A stretch of DNA of 64,000 nt from Hoeflea_A sp965228785 (GTDB taxonomy: Bacteria > Pseudomonadota > Alphaproteobacteria > Rhizobiales > Rhizobiaceae), in the NCBI GenBank assembly GCA_965228785.1, contig CBDDIF010000002.1:2170001-2234000 (forward strand), read 5' to 3'. The translations under genes were made by a program, and so were the position numbers. Positions 53,635 to 63,151 of this stretch are shown here, one piece after another; within the stretch, counting starts at the first letter, position 1; each line of letters begins with the position of its first letter. The notes under the pieces are model-generated. The model was not told the origin of the DNA, did not search any database, and saw only the letters and a program-made list of their open reading frames with translations.

Positions 53635-55008
53635 ATGGCCCGAGATACGACTGACGATACACCGCTGTCCTCCAAGGACGAGCTGGTAACTTACCTTGCA
53701 GACGGCTGTAAGCCGCCCGAGCAGTTCCGGATCGGAACTGAGCATGAGAAATTCGCTTTCTTCATGGGCGACAACACGCCGGTGCCCTATGAAGGCCAGA
53801 AATCCATCGCCACATTGCTGATGGGCATGCGTGACCTGCTCGGTTGGGAACCGATCCTCGACGAGGGCAACATTATCGGACTGGTGGAGCCGACCGGAAA
53901 CGGCGCTATTTCGCTCGAACCGGGTGGCCAGTTCGAACTGTCGGGCGCCGCCGTCGACAATATTCACCAGACCTGTCGCGAATCGAATGCCCATCTGGCG
54001 CAGTTGCGCGAGATCGCCGAACCGCTCGGGATCGGGTTCCTCGGTCTCGGCGGCAGTCCCAAATGGACACGCGCGGAAACGCCGCGCATGCCGAAACAAC
54101 GCTACGACATCATGACCGCCTACATGCCGAAGGTCGGCAACCAGGGTCTCGACATGATGTACCGTACCTGCACCATCCAGGTGAATCTCGATTTCTCATC
54201 GGAATCCGACATGCGCCGAAAGATGCAGGTCTCCCTGAAACTGCAGCCCTTGGCGACCGCACTATTCGCGCTGTCGCCCTTCACGGAAGGCAAGCCGAAC
54301 GGGCTGCTGTCCTGGCGTTCGGACATCTGGCGAGATACTGACCCGGACCGTACCGGCATCCTGCCCTTCGCTTTCGCGCCCGATTTCGGCTTCGAAGACT
54401 ATGTCGACTGGGCACTCGACATTCCGATGTATTTCATCCTGCGCGACGGCCACTATCACGATTGCACCCATGTCACGTTCCGCCAGTTCATGGACGGAGC
54501 GCTCAAGGGCGAAGTCCCGGACGGCTACGCGACGATGGGCGACTGGACGAACCATTTGTCGACGCTCTTTCCCGAAGTGCGGTTGAAGCGTTTCCTGGAA
54601 ATGCGCGGCGCCGATGGCGGCCCGTGGCGGCGCATCTGCGCTTTGCCTGCCTTCTGGGTCGGACTGCTATACGATGACAATGCCCTTGATGCCGCTGAGC
54701 AACTGACGCGCGACTGGAGTGTATCGTCGCTGCAAACCTTGCGAGATTCCGTACCGCGCCTCGGCCTCGATGCGGAAATCGAGGGCCGTAGCCTGCATCA
54801 GTTGTCCCGCGAAGTGCTTGGCATCGCGCGTGGCGGTCTGCAGGCGCGTGCACGATTGAACGACGAAGGCAACGACGAGGCACACTTCCTGGCGCCGCTG
54901 GAAGAAACCGTCGCCCGCGGCAAGACCGCCGCCGGTGAATTGCTGGATCTCTATCACGGCCGGTGGAACGGATCGATCGATCCGGTATTCGACGAATACG
55001 CCTATTAG
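53635..55008 (+). CDS. gshA: Glutamate-cysteine ligase, plant/alphaproteobacterial type
   Basis: First enzyme of glutathione synthesis. The 457-residue length and sequence are typical of the plant-like GshA: IGTEHEKFAFF near residue 35, WEPILDEGNIIGLVEPTGNG, SLEPGGQFELSGA, MPKQRYDIMTAYMP and GLLSWRSDIWRDTDPDRTG. ATG 53635 gives the usual N-terminus. The 135-base region upstream is AT-rich and contains a perfect palindrome ATTGATCAAT (53523-53532) that may be regulatory. Confidence 0.93.
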   Translation: MARDTTDDTPLSSKDELVTYLADGCKPPEQFRIGTEHEKFAFFMGDNTPVPYEGQKSIATLLMGMRDLLGWEPILDEGNIIGLVEPTGNGAISLEPGGQFELSGAAVDNIHQTCRESNAHLAQLREIAEPLGIGFLGLGGSPKWTRAETPRMPKQRYDIMTAYMPKVGNQGLDMMYRTCTIQVNLDFSSESDMRRKMQVSLKLQPLATALFALSPFTEGKPNGLLSWRSDIWRDTDPDRTGILPFAFAPDFGFEDYVDWALDIPMYFILRDGHYHDCTHVTFRQFMDGALKGEVPDGYATMGDWTNHLSTLFPEVRLKRFLEMRGADGGPWRRICALPAFWVGLLYDDNALDAAEQLTRDWSVSSLQTLRDSVPRLGLDAEIEGRSLHQLSREVLGIARGGLQARARLNDEGNDEAHFLAPLEETVARGKTAAGELLDLYHGRWNGSIDPVFDEYAY

Positions 55009-55132
55009 AGCTGCACATCCTGTTGAGCAGACCCAGACCCCGGCGCAATTCGTCGGACGCGCCGGTCTATCCACGTTGCCTGAAACGCATCTCACCGTAT
55101 ACTGACACCAGCCGAACCAGGAGGGTCCCTTG

Positions 55133-55918
55133 ATGCTGCCGCTTTACGAAATGATGATGCAGGCCCAGCACGGTGAAGCTACCAAGGCGATGGCCCGCCA
55201 GTTCGGGCTCGACGAAAACCAGGTCATGAGCGCCATGGAAGCGTTGATGCCGGCATTTTCGACCAGTCTCAAACGCAACACCGGCAACCCACAGGACATC
55301 GGCAACTTCATGCAGGCGCTGGCGAGCGGAGAGCACCTCCGCTATTTCGAGAACATGACGGCTGCCTTCTCGCCGCAAGGTGTGGCCGACGGCAACAATA
55401 TTCTCGGTCACCTGTTCGGTTCAAAGGAGGTCAGTCGCGCGGTCGCTGAGCAAGCCGCCCAGGCAACGGGCATTGGCCAGGAAATCCTCAAACAGATGCT
55501 GCCGGTAATGGCCACCACCTTGATGGGCGGAATGTTCAAACAGTCGACCGGCGGCAATACCGGAAATCCGTTTGCCGATATGATCGGCCAGATGATGGGC
55601 CAGAGTGCCGGCACATCTTCTGCAGGAAGCGGGCAAGCCGCCAATCCCTTCGGCCAGATGATGGAGTCGATGTTCGGAACCGGTCGCAACGGTTCGCAAA
55701 CGGCCAATCCCTATGCCGAAATGATGGAAACCATGACCCGAATGGGTTTTCCGGGCCTGACCGAAAACAGGGATCCGAAATCGGAAGACAATCCGAACCC
55801 CTATGACAAGCTGTTCGGGGATATGTTCGACGCGGGAATCAAGGTGCAGAAAGACTACCAGGACAACATGGAAGCCATTTTCGAGCACCACATGCGTACG
55901 CTCCGCGGTAAGCCGTAG
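55133..55918 (+). CDS. DUF937 protein
   Basis: A 261-residue cytosolic protein. The N-terminal half is DUF937-like (KAMARQFGLDENQVMSAMEA and LPVMATTLMGGMF); the C-terminal half is low-complexity with repeated NPFADMIGQMM / NPFGQMMESMF / NPYAEMMETMT units. No function is established. AGGAGGG precedes the ATG. A bidirectional terminator follows. Confidence 0.83.
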   Translation: MLPLYEMMMQAQHGEATKAMARQFGLDENQVMSAMEALMPAFSTSLKRNTGNPQDIGNFMQALASGEHLRYFENMTAAFSPQGVADGNNILGHLFGSKEVSRAVAEQAAQATGIGQEILKQMLPVMATTLMGGMFKQSTGGNTGNPFADMIGQMMGQSAGTSSAGSGQAANPFGQMMESMFGTGRNGSQTANPYAEMMETMTRMGFPGLTENRDPKSEDNPNPYDKLFGDMFDAGIKVQKDYQDNMEAIFEHHMRTLRGKP

Positions 55919-55929
55919 AGCCTATCATG

Positions 55930-55963
55930 AAAAAACCCGGCGCCTGATCTTACAGACGCCGGG
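55930..55963 (-). terminator. Intrinsic terminator, oriented for the minus strand
   Basis: The stem CCCGGCG(C)CTG / CAG(A)CGCCGGG at 55936-55963 is flanked on its left by six A residues (55930-55935), so the T-run is on the minus-strand transcript. It would end transcription from the DUF1127 gene to the right, and the stem may also serve the DUF937 gene. Confidence 0.72.
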
Positions 55964-56075
55964 AAGGGAGCGGGCTCAGGGCATTGGACCCGCTTGGGGA
56001 AATAGTTAAGTGCTGGTGCGACGCCCGTCTGACGGGTCGGTTGCATAGGGGCGTCGCAGGCATCGCTTGCGGTTT

Positions 56076-56344
56076 AGAGCGCTTCGTTGTTAGGGAGGCT
56101 CATTTGACCGCGGCGCTTTTGGCCCCTGGCTAGGCGGCTTGCAGACCGTGGTGCCGTCCCACCACAAGTGCAAGCCAACAACGCCAGGGGCCAAAAGCGC
56201 CCGGCCCCGAAGGGGTGGGGAAAATCGGCCCATCGGCTGCGTTGCGACGCTTGCCCGATGCACCGCATCGCGCTGCGCGACGCGCCTTGCCGAGTGAACC
56301 GATTTTCCGCCATCAAATGAACCTCCCTAACAACGAAGCGCTCT
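56076..56344. repeat. 269-bp element with 32-bp terminal inverted repeats, no coding capacity
   Basis: The left end 56076-56107 (AGAGCGCTTCGTTGTTAGGG...) and the right end 56313-56344 are inverted copies differing at one of 32 positions. Inside are two further hairpins. One has perfect 18-bp arms (56113-56130 and 56183-56200) with an 8-bp GGCTTGCA/TGCAAGCC and a GTGGTG/CACCAC stem nested in its loop. The other is closed by AAAATCGG/CCGATTTT, with CGATGC-ACC-GCATCG near its tip. I see no clear target-site duplication. It looks like a MITE-like or other dispersed palindromic element; copy number cannot be judged here. Confidence 0.85.
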
Positions 56345-56346
56345 GA

Positions 56347-56628
56347 TTACACGATGTAGAGACGCGATCGGCGCAGAAGCGCACAGCGCACCAGTTCCGG
56401 CGAATGATCCGTGAATGGTCCGCCGCGGAGCGCGTGCCGGACTTCGGACCGGTTCAAGCCGATATCCTCCAGAATGTGATCGTCGAAATGTGACAGATCG
56501 TACACCTGGCGCCGGTTGCGAAATCGATTGCGCAGAGAGACGAATGCCTGCCAGAGGGCCGTCAATGTCCATCCGCTTTTGCGAGCTGTGCCGAGATCAA
56601 GGTCGAGCCTGTCGTGCAATGTGGTCAT
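56347..56628 (-). CDS. DUF1127 small protein
   Basis: A 93-residue member of DUF1127, small arginine-rich alphaproteobacterial proteins, some of which bind RNA and influence phosphate, carbon and RNA turnover. The conserved core is DLSHFDDHILEDIGLNRSEV (about 44-63). AGGAGAG precedes the ATG. The coding end lies three bases from the terminal repeat of the adjacent palindromic element, so the element inserted or arose in the gene's 3' untranslated region. Confidence 0.85.
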   Translation of the reverse strand: MTTLHDRLDLDLGTARKSGWTLTALWQAFVSLRNRFRNRRQVYDLSHFDDHILEDIGLNRSEVRHALRGGPFTDHSPELVRCALLRRSRLYIV

Positions 56629-56849
56629 GTCATCTCTCCTTTCCGAACCTGCCATTTTTGCACGAGGCAGGCTCTGGTGAATGCGGCGCACTTCCCCGCT
56701 TGGGAGGATGGGAAAGTCTGTTTGTAAGGGGACGCACCGCTGCCGCCGAACCTTTGGAAGGCCGGCAGGTGGACTATTTCAAACCTTGACTAATTCGTCT
56801 AGTGAATGTTTCTTATGTTAAAGATCACAATTTTTGATGGACGAATTTC

Positions 56850-57800
56850 ATGGCGGCGCCGCTCGACATAGACCAGCTCAGGACTTTCATCGCCATTATC
56901 GACAATGGCAGCTTCACCCGTGCAGCGGGCGAAGTGAACAAGACCCAGTCCGCCGTCTCGATGCAGATGCGTCGTTTGGAGGAACGCCTCAACAGGGTGC
57001 TGTTTGAAAAGGACGGACGGGTCAATCGATTGACCGGCGACGGCGAAAAACTGCTTGCCTATGCCCGCCGCATGGTGCGGCTCAACAACGAGACGCTGGC
57101 CGCCTTCGACGAAGAGGCCCTCGCCGGCTCCGTGCGACTTGGAACGCCGGACGACTACGCCGACCGGTACATGCCTGATATCATCGCCCGTTTCGCCAAA
57201 TCCAACCCCAATGTCGAACTCAGCATCGACTGCGAACCGTCGCGCGACTTGGTCGACAAGCTGTCACGCAACGAGATCGATATCGCACTGGTCACCCATA
57301 GCCCAAAGGTCTGGCAGTCGCAGGTCGTGCGCACCGAGCCATTGCTCTGGGTGACCTCTTTGGCGCATTCCGTTCATACCGAAACTCCCCTGCCGCTGGC
57401 CGTCGGCCTTCGCAGTTGCGACTGGCGCCAGCTCGGGTGCTCGGCACTCGATTCCGTCGGTCGCTCCTATTCGATCCTGTTCAACAGCTCGTCATCGACG
57501 GTTGTGGCTTCGGCCGTGCTTGCCGGGCTTGCAGTATCGCTGCTGCCTGAGTCGGCGTTGCGCCCCGGCATGCGGATCCTGACGGCGAGCGACGGGTTCC
57601 CCGAACTGCCATCCGCCGAAATAGGCATCATCCGAAAGCCGGGCGTGCAGAGTGCCCTGATGGACGCAATCACCGACCACATCGCCGCCAGCCTCGACAA
57701 CATGACGCCGGTCGGTCCTGACGACGGCCCCGAGGGCAAACTTCCGAACCGTACCGGCCTCAAACGGGCGCCGAACGGGCTCACCGTTCCCAGCTGGTAG
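56850..57800 (+). CDS. LysR-family transcriptional regulator
   Basis: A 316-residue regulator. The N-terminal helix-turn-helix is typical (QLRTFIAIIDNGSFTRAAGE, then TQSAVSMQMRRLEERL), with a periplasmic-binding-like effector domain from about 90 (SVRLGTPDDYADRYMPDIIA). There is no adjacent divergent target other than the DUF1127 gene, whose expression it could influence. The effector is unknown. Confidence 0.9.
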   Translation: MAAPLDIDQLRTFIAIIDNGSFTRAAGEVNKTQSAVSMQMRRLEERLNRVLFEKDGRVNRLTGDGEKLLAYARRMVRLNNETLAAFDEEALAGSVRLGTPDDYADRYMPDIIARFAKSNPNVELSIDCEPSRDLVDKLSRNEIDIALVTHSPKVWQSQVVRTEPLLWVTSLAHSVHTETPLPLAVGLRSCDWRQLGCSALDSVGRSYSILFNSSSSTVVASAVLAGLAVSLLPESALRPGMRILTASDGFPELPSAEIGIIRKPGVQSALMDAITDHIAASLDNMTPVGPDDGPEGKLPNRTGLKRAPNGLTVPSW

Positions 57801-57838
57801 GCCTTGACCCGGACACTGCTTCCAGGCGCAATGACGCC

Positions 57839-59404
57839 ATGACAGCTTCTTCGGCAGGCGATTCGCACAGCAACATCACCGAATACTCGGTCAGCGAGAT
57901 TTCGGGCTCCATCAAGCGGACCATGGAGGACGCCTTCGGACAGGTTCGCATCCGTGGCGAGATCTCCGGCTATCGCGGGCCGCATTCCTCCGGCCATGCC
58001 TATTTCGCTCTGAAGGACGATCGGGCACGCATCGAGGCAGTCATCTGGCGCGGTGTTTTTTCACGGCTGAAGTTCAAGCCGGAAGAAGGCATGGAAATGG
58101 TCGCCACCGGCAAGGTGACGACCTATCCGGGTTCGTCGAAATACCAGATTGTCATCGAGTCGCTGGAACCGGCTGGCGCTGGAGCGCTGATGGCGCTGCT
58201 TGAAGAGCGCCGCAAGAAACTCGCCGCGGAAGGCCTGTTTGACACCGAGCGCAAACGGCAGCTGCCGCACATGCCGAAGGTGATCGGCGTGGTCACATCG
58301 CCGACGGGTGCGGTGATCCGCGATATACTGCACCGCATCGCCGACCGTTTCCCGGTGCATGTTCTGGTCTGGCCCGTGCGTGTTCAGGGCGAAACCAGCG
58401 GCCCGGAAGTGGCGGCGGCGATCAACGGCTTCAACGGATTTTCCGATGGCGACCCCATGCCCCGGCCGGACTTGCTGATTGTGGCTCGCGGCGGCGGCAG
58501 TCTGGAGGACCTGTGGGGTTTCAACGATGAAGTTGTGGTACGCGCGGCAGCGACTTCGACAATTCCGCTGATATCGGCTGTGGGACACGAAACGGACTGG
58601 ACACTGATCGACCACGTGGCCGACCGTCGTGCGCCGACACCAACCGGCGCGGCTGAAATGGCCGTGCCAGTGAAGGCGGAAATGCAGGCAAACCTTGCGG
58701 CGCTTGCTGCCAGGCTTTCGGGAGCGACAATACGTTCACTCGATGCCAACCGGCAAACCCTTCGGGCGCTCGCCCGCGCCCTGCCCTCCATCGACATGTT
58801 GCTGGCGCTGCCGCGCCGCCGTTTCGACGAAGCGGCCGGCGGCCTGGGACGAGCACTACGCCTCAACACGGCCAACAAGCGGCAGCTCTTCGAGCGACGC
58901 GCTGCTCAACTGACGCCAGCAACACTGCAGCGGCGCGTCGCCCAGCAGCGGCAGCGCGTCGGCGAACTGGCGGCCCGGAGCGAGCGCCATGTCGAGCGCC
59001 TTGCCGACCGTTCAGGTGCGCGTCTTTCAAACGCCGCGGCCCGGCTGACCTTGCGCCCGGCCGAGGAACGCATCAGCCGCAGTCGCGAGCGATTGGATGG
59101 TCTGGCGCGTCGAGCCGGCGAGATCACGGCGCTGATTGCCGAGCGGCGGCAACGGCAATTGCAGGAAGCAGCGCGGCTGCTCACCTCGCTCTCCTACCGC
59201 AATGTCCTGAAACGCGGCTACGCGGTAGTACGCGACGCGGCCGATCAGGCGGTTGATCGAGCAGAGGCCCTGTCGGCGGGCGAAGCGGTGTCGCTGGAAT
59301 TTGCCGACGGCCGGGTAGACGCCGTCACCGCCGGCGCCGGCAAGCAACCGAGGAAACGAGGCACAAAGGCGCCCAAACCCGCAGGCCAGGGCGATTTGTT
59401 TTAG
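57839..59404 (+). CDS. xseA: Exodeoxyribonuclease VII large subunit
   Basis: Catalytic subunit of exonuclease VII, which degrades single-stranded DNA in repair. The 521-residue protein has an N-terminal OB fold (VRIRGEISGYRGPHSSGHAY), the catalytic domain (GVVTSPTGAVIRDILHRIAD, LIVARGGGSLEDLWGFNDE, ISAVGHETDWTLID) and a long coiled-coil rich in Arg/Ala. The coiled-coil segment at 59084-59184 is the parent or relative of a displaced copy at 63.6 kb. Confidence 0.95.
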   Translation: MTASSAGDSHSNITEYSVSEISGSIKRTMEDAFGQVRIRGEISGYRGPHSSGHAYFALKDDRARIEAVIWRGVFSRLKFKPEEGMEMVATGKVTTYPGSSKYQIVIESLEPAGAGALMALLEERRKKLAAEGLFDTERKRQLPHMPKVIGVVTSPTGAVIRDILHRIADRFPVHVLVWPVRVQGETSGPEVAAAINGFNGFSDGDPMPRPDLLIVARGGGSLEDLWGFNDEVVVRAAATSTIPLISAVGHETDWTLIDHVADRRAPTPTGAAEMAVPVKAEMQANLAALAARLSGATIRSLDANRQTLRALARALPSIDMLLALPRRRFDEAAGGLGRALRLNTANKRQLFERRAAQLTPATLQRRVAQQRQRVGELAARSERHVERLADRSGARLSNAAARLTLRPAEERISRSRERLDGLARRAGEITALIAERRQRQLQEAARLLTSLSYRNVLKRGYAVVRDAADQAVDRAEALSAGEAVSLEFADGRVDAVTAGAGKQPRKRGTKAPKPAGQGDLF

Positions 59405-59421
59405 TTCCCATCGTCGACACC

Positions 59422-60135
59422 TCAGAGCAGTGCTTCCGCGATTGCGTCAGCAAGCATCGAAGGTTGATCCACGCTCGCCCAATGGCTGGCACCCTCCAGA
59501 ACCGCCCGTTTCATGGGATTTTCCGCCAGCCAACGAAGTGTGGTTTCAGGGCAATTCCGCGGATTGTAGAGATACGTGACGTCAGCGGCAGCGGCCAGGA
59601 CCTCGCCGGGAACGTGGTCGGTCGAGAAACGACGGGCATCCGTGCCGAGTTGCCAGAGTGCCAGCGGATCAGCGTGCGAAACAACCTCACGATAACGCGC
59701 TATGATGGGTTCCGTGGTGGCCATCTCATCAAGACGCTCGAGGAACGCGGTTCTGAACGCCTCAGGACTGTCATAATCCGCGGCGGTACCCGAAAAATAG
59801 GCGTCCTCAGCCGTAATATTGCCCTCAAGAGAGATAAACGTCGTGATCGGACAATCCGGCCGCGTAGCCGCAAGCGACCCTATGATCGACGCAACTGAAT
59901 GCGCAACGACGACCTCGGCAGCAGCTTCTCGCGCTTTGTCTGCAACGAACCCGGCCAAAGCGTTCAAGGTTGTTTCAGCCTCAAGCCGCGGCGCGCCAAA
60001 GCCGGGAAGATCAACGGGCAGAAGGCGATATGTCCGGGCAAGGTGAGTGTCCAACAAGCCCGAGAACATGCCTGAATTGTCACCAAATCCGGCGATCAAC
60101 AAAATGGCCGGACGCTCGGAATCAGTCTCGATCAT
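59422..60135 (-). CDS. Alpha/beta hydrolase
   Basis: A 237-residue alpha/beta-hydrolase fold protein. It has the oxyanion segment AGFGDNSGMFSGLLD, the nucleophile in VVAHSVASIIG (serine within HSVAS, an unusual elbow instead of GxSxG) and the histidine in LEGASHWASVDQPS. The altered elbow leaves activity uncertain. ATG 60135 gives an N-terminus that begins just before the first strand. It converges with xseA. Confidence 0.8.
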   Translation of the reverse strand: MIETDSERPAILLIAGFGDNSGMFSGLLDTHLARTYRLLPVDLPGFGAPRLEAETTLNALAGFVADKAREAAAEVVVAHSVASIIGSLAATRPDCPITTFISLEGNITAEDAYFSGTAADYDSPEAFRTAFLERLDEMATTEPIIARYREVVSHADPLALWQLGTDARRFSTDHVPGEVLAAAADVTYLYNPRNCPETTLRWLAENPMKRAVLEGASHWASVDQPSMLADAIAEALL

Positions 60136-60251
60136 TTGGCTCGCTCCTGCGCTCCCGACGGACCTTAGACGCACGACCCGTCATTTGTCACTTCGAGCTC
60201 ATGTCGCACAAACGAAAACCCGTATTAACCCGGGCACGATATCGTTGAAGG

Positions 60252-61373
60252 ATGACACGTTCGCGCAAAACGCCGCCGAAACCGCTCACCGGGCGCAGCC
60301 GGGACTTTCTCGAGATAGTCCTGCCCGCTGCCGCGGCGGGCAGACTGGACGCCGTGCGTCAATACATCGAACAGGAGCCACGCTTCGTTCAAGCCGTCGG
60401 GCCGCATGGGCGCACGATGCTCTGGGAAGCCTCTCGGAGCAACCGGCTGGAAACAGTTGAACTGCTTGCACAAGCCGGTGCCAACACCGAAGCTCTTGGC
60501 TGCTATTTCCGCGAAACAAAAACCGAAATTTCTCCCTGGTGTGTTGCTGTCCATCGCGGCCACGAAGCCGTGGCCGAATACTTACAATCGCTGGGCGCCG
60601 CGTATGGCATCGGTTCTGCCTGCTTCCTTGGGGACCACGCACGCGTTGGCGAATTGCTTGCCGCCCAGCCGAAGCAGCTTGATTGCCCCATCGATGGCGG
60701 GATCGATCCGGTGGGCCTTCGGCCGATCCATTATGCGATCGCCGGCGGTCATGCAGATCTCGTCTCGACCCTTCTGCAAGCCGGAGCCAATGTGGAGACC
60801 GACGGCGAACGGTTGGCGTCATGGGCGTTCGACTTCGATACGACCGAAATTCTTCGCCTCTTGCTTGACCATGGCGCCCGGCTCCGACCTGGCGATGCAA
60901 ACGAGGCTTGCCTCGATCTACACTGGGCACCGATACTCTCAGACTACGGCTACACCGTAGACATCAACGCACCTGACCGGCTCGGTTTTCCGCCGCTGGT
61001 TGAAGCCTGTCGCGGCAACCACAACGCTGGCCAAGACCCGAACGCAATCGCCGATCTTCTGAGGCGCGGCGCCGATGTGCATGTGAGGGACCACAAAGGC
61101 AAGACAGCGTTGCATCGCGCCTCCCAGGCGAATTTTCTCCAATGCGCCGATGTTCTTCTCGCTGCCGGAGCTTCAATAGATGCAGCTGACGAAAAGGGCG
61201 AGACGCCGCTGTTTGACGCCGTGCGAGCGGGGCGCCGGGACATGGTCCGGCACCTGCTGGAGGCCGGCGCGGACCGAACCCTTGCCAACCGGCTCGGCCA
61301 GACCGCGGCGTTGCTGGCCGGTCGCAGCCGGAAGCCCCAAGCGAAAGCCATTCAAACTCTGCTTTCCAGGTGA
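60252..61373 (+). CDS. Ankyrin-repeat protein
   Basis: A 373-residue protein composed of about eight ankyrin repeats. Clear units are GRTMLWEASRSNRLETVELL, PIHYAIAGGHADLVSTLLQA, GKTALHRASQANFLQCADVL, GETPLFDAVRAGRRDMVRHL and GQTAALLAGRSRKPQAKAIQ. No signal peptide or enzymatic domain is visible, so a cytosolic protein-protein interaction role is likely. It has its own promoter region upstream and is not in an operon. Confidence 0.88.
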   Translation: MTRSRKTPPKPLTGRSRDFLEIVLPAAAAGRLDAVRQYIEQEPRFVQAVGPHGRTMLWEASRSNRLETVELLAQAGANTEALGCYFRETKTEISPWCVAVHRGHEAVAEYLQSLGAAYGIGSACFLGDHARVGELLAAQPKQLDCPIDGGIDPVGLRPIHYAIAGGHADLVSTLLQAGANVETDGERLASWAFDFDTTEILRLLLDHGARLRPGDANEACLDLHWAPILSDYGYTVDINAPDRLGFPPLVEACRGNHNAGQDPNAIADLLRRGADVHVRDHKGKTALHRASQANFLQCADVLLAAGASIDAADEKGETPLFDAVRAGRRDMVRHLLEAGADRTLANRLGQTAALLAGRSRKPQAKAIQTLLSR

Positions 61374-61421
61374 CGAGTTCGACCCCGAGGCCAATTAATC
61401 TGCGGGCGGTTCTTTTTACTG

Positions 61422-63038
61422 TTAGAGGATTGTTCCTTCCTTCCCACCATCGCTCAGTTCGCAGCCCGGTTTTCGCCTGACACGGTCGAGCTCGGCCTGA
61501 TAGGCGACGAGTTCGTCTTCAATCCTTGACTGCGACCAGCCAAAGTATGGTGCTGCGATCTCGGCAATTGCGCGGGCTTGATCAGTGCCCTGATTAGGCT
61601 CCCATCCCAAACCCAGCCTCCGCATCATCAGATCGGCCAGGCTGGTGGGCATTTCATGCTGTGTGCAGCGAATAATTTCGGCACTGTGCTCCCGGACCAA
61701 TTGGTCCACACTCCTCGCGTCGCCGTGGTCAAATAGTGTGCTTGCGCCCTGATATCGCAGATTGATTGGGGTCCTGGACGGTTTCAGCCGTTTCTTGACC
61801 TCGTTGGTCACCCTTCTTGCCAGACGTCTGTGTGTCATGATCGGCCCACCGGTCAGTGCGAACATGCCCGGCAGGCCATCATCCGCAAGATCATGCAGTT
61901 TGATCTCGCGACTTCCCATTGGTTCCATCGGATCATGCGTCAGCGGGTTGACACCTGCCCAGGTAAACAACACGTCGCTGCTTTTTAGCGAAAGCTTCGG
62001 AAAGCACCGGTTGGTTTCCGATACCATCCATTCAATTTCTTCATCCGTCGCGGTGACACCGGCAACATGGCCGGTAAAAGGCGTTCGTGTGAGCCCGATG
62101 TAATGGAAACCGCGAGAGGGGAGGCAATAGAGCGGCTCGCCGATGCTGTTATATGCAAATACACCCCATTCGGAAAATTCCTCAGGCAATCGCACCGCTA
62201 TATGGATGCCCTTCATGCCCATACACTTGCGGGCTGTATTTGAGCCCGTCTTGGCGATCACGTCGTCAATCCAAGCCCCTGCAAAATTGAGAACAATTTC
62301 TGTGGTAACGCTGGCCGACTCACTTGTCTCTGCAGATTGATCGGTCGATCGCAGCGTCAATCGCCAGCGCTCATCCGCTTGCCCTCGCCGCAGATTCACG
62401 ACCTCCGTGTAGTTTCGAATGCTTGCTCCGAACTTTTGCGCTTCGAACAGGGCATCCAGGGCAATTCGCTCGGGCCAGTCAAAAACATACTCCTCGAACA
62501 CCGCAACGCTGCGCAGCCTCTCGGGGTCGCGCAGCCAACGACTGACCGGAACCTGATCCGTTCGATCAGGTCCATGGCGGCGGTACTTCAAAGGCTCGCC
62601 GGTTGGACTGGTCATCCGTACAGCGGCGAAGGCGGCATCCAGTTGCCAGGGCGCATATTGATCATCGGTGTAGATGGGCAAACAGAAGTTGATTGGCTTT
62701 ACCCGGTTGGGAATCGTGCACACGATTTCATCCCTGGCCAGCATGTCGTCACGAACCGTCTTTAGCGAGATGGCGAGGCGCCGGGGTTGCATCAGCATTT
62801 GCGAAAAACCGGACCCTGATGCCAGGTGCCTCAGTCCGCAGTGAAGCAAACGACTGGATCTGCTGGTTGCGCCATTGGCAAAGTCGGCCTGATCGACAAC
62901 AAGCACATTGTAGCCGGCTGCGCTGAGGTGTTGGCCAGCGCTGGCGCCATTGATGCCGGCGCCGACGATGACAACATCAAAGTTTTGTTGTTCCAATTGG
63001 GACAATCCGTGGGATGATGATGATCCAGCAGTCGGCAA
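61422..63038 (-). CDS. Glycerol-3-phosphate-dehydrogenase-like FAD enzyme
   Basis: A 538-residue GlpD-type flavoenzyme. The dinucleotide fold is VIVGAGINGASAGQHLSAAG near residue 24, and FANGATSRSSRLLHCGLRHLA follows, as in GlpD. Near the C-terminus is a DAO_C-type helical domain (PTSLADLMMRRLGLGWEPN). It should oxidise glycerol-3-phosphate or a related polyol phosphate and feed quinone. The start is TTG, supported by GAGGGAGA five bases upstream; no ATG is available. No glp genes are adjacent. Confidence 0.83.
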   Translation of the reverse strand: MPTAGSSSSHGLSQLEQQNFDVVIVGAGINGASAGQHLSAAGYNVLVVDQADFANGATSRSSRLLHCGLRHLASGSGFSQMLMQPRRLAISLKTVRDDMLARDEIVCTIPNRVKPINFCLPIYTDDQYAPWQLDAAFAAVRMTSPTGEPLKYRRHGPDRTDQVPVSRWLRDPERLRSVAVFEEYVFDWPERIALDALFEAQKFGASIRNYTEVVNLRRGQADERWRLTLRSTDQSAETSESASVTTEIVLNFAGAWIDDVIAKTGSNTARKCMGMKGIHIAVRLPEEFSEWGVFAYNSIGEPLYCLPSRGFHYIGLTRTPFTGHVAGVTATDEEIEWMVSETNRCFPKLSLKSSDVLFTWAGVNPLTHDPMEPMGSREIKLHDLADDGLPGMFALTGGPIMTHRRLARRVTNEVKKRLKPSRTPINLRYQGASTLFDHGDARSVDQLVREHSAEIIRCTQHEMPTSLADLMMRRLGLGWEPNQGTDQARAIAEIAAPYFGWSQSRIEDELVAYQAELDRVRRKPGCELSDGGKEGTIL

Positions 63039-63151
63039 TTGTGTCTCCCTCAGGTCGTGATGGGTTCAGATTGACTAAGCCCACCGGTTTTCCGACCAAA
63101 CCTCACAGGGGTGGATCATAGGGCCTACCATGCGCCGCCTCTAGTTGGCTC

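Noticed and set aside
56076..56344. Insertion sequence
   Set aside because: The inverted ends suggest mobility but there is no transposase frame and no clear target duplication, so I list it as a repeat element.
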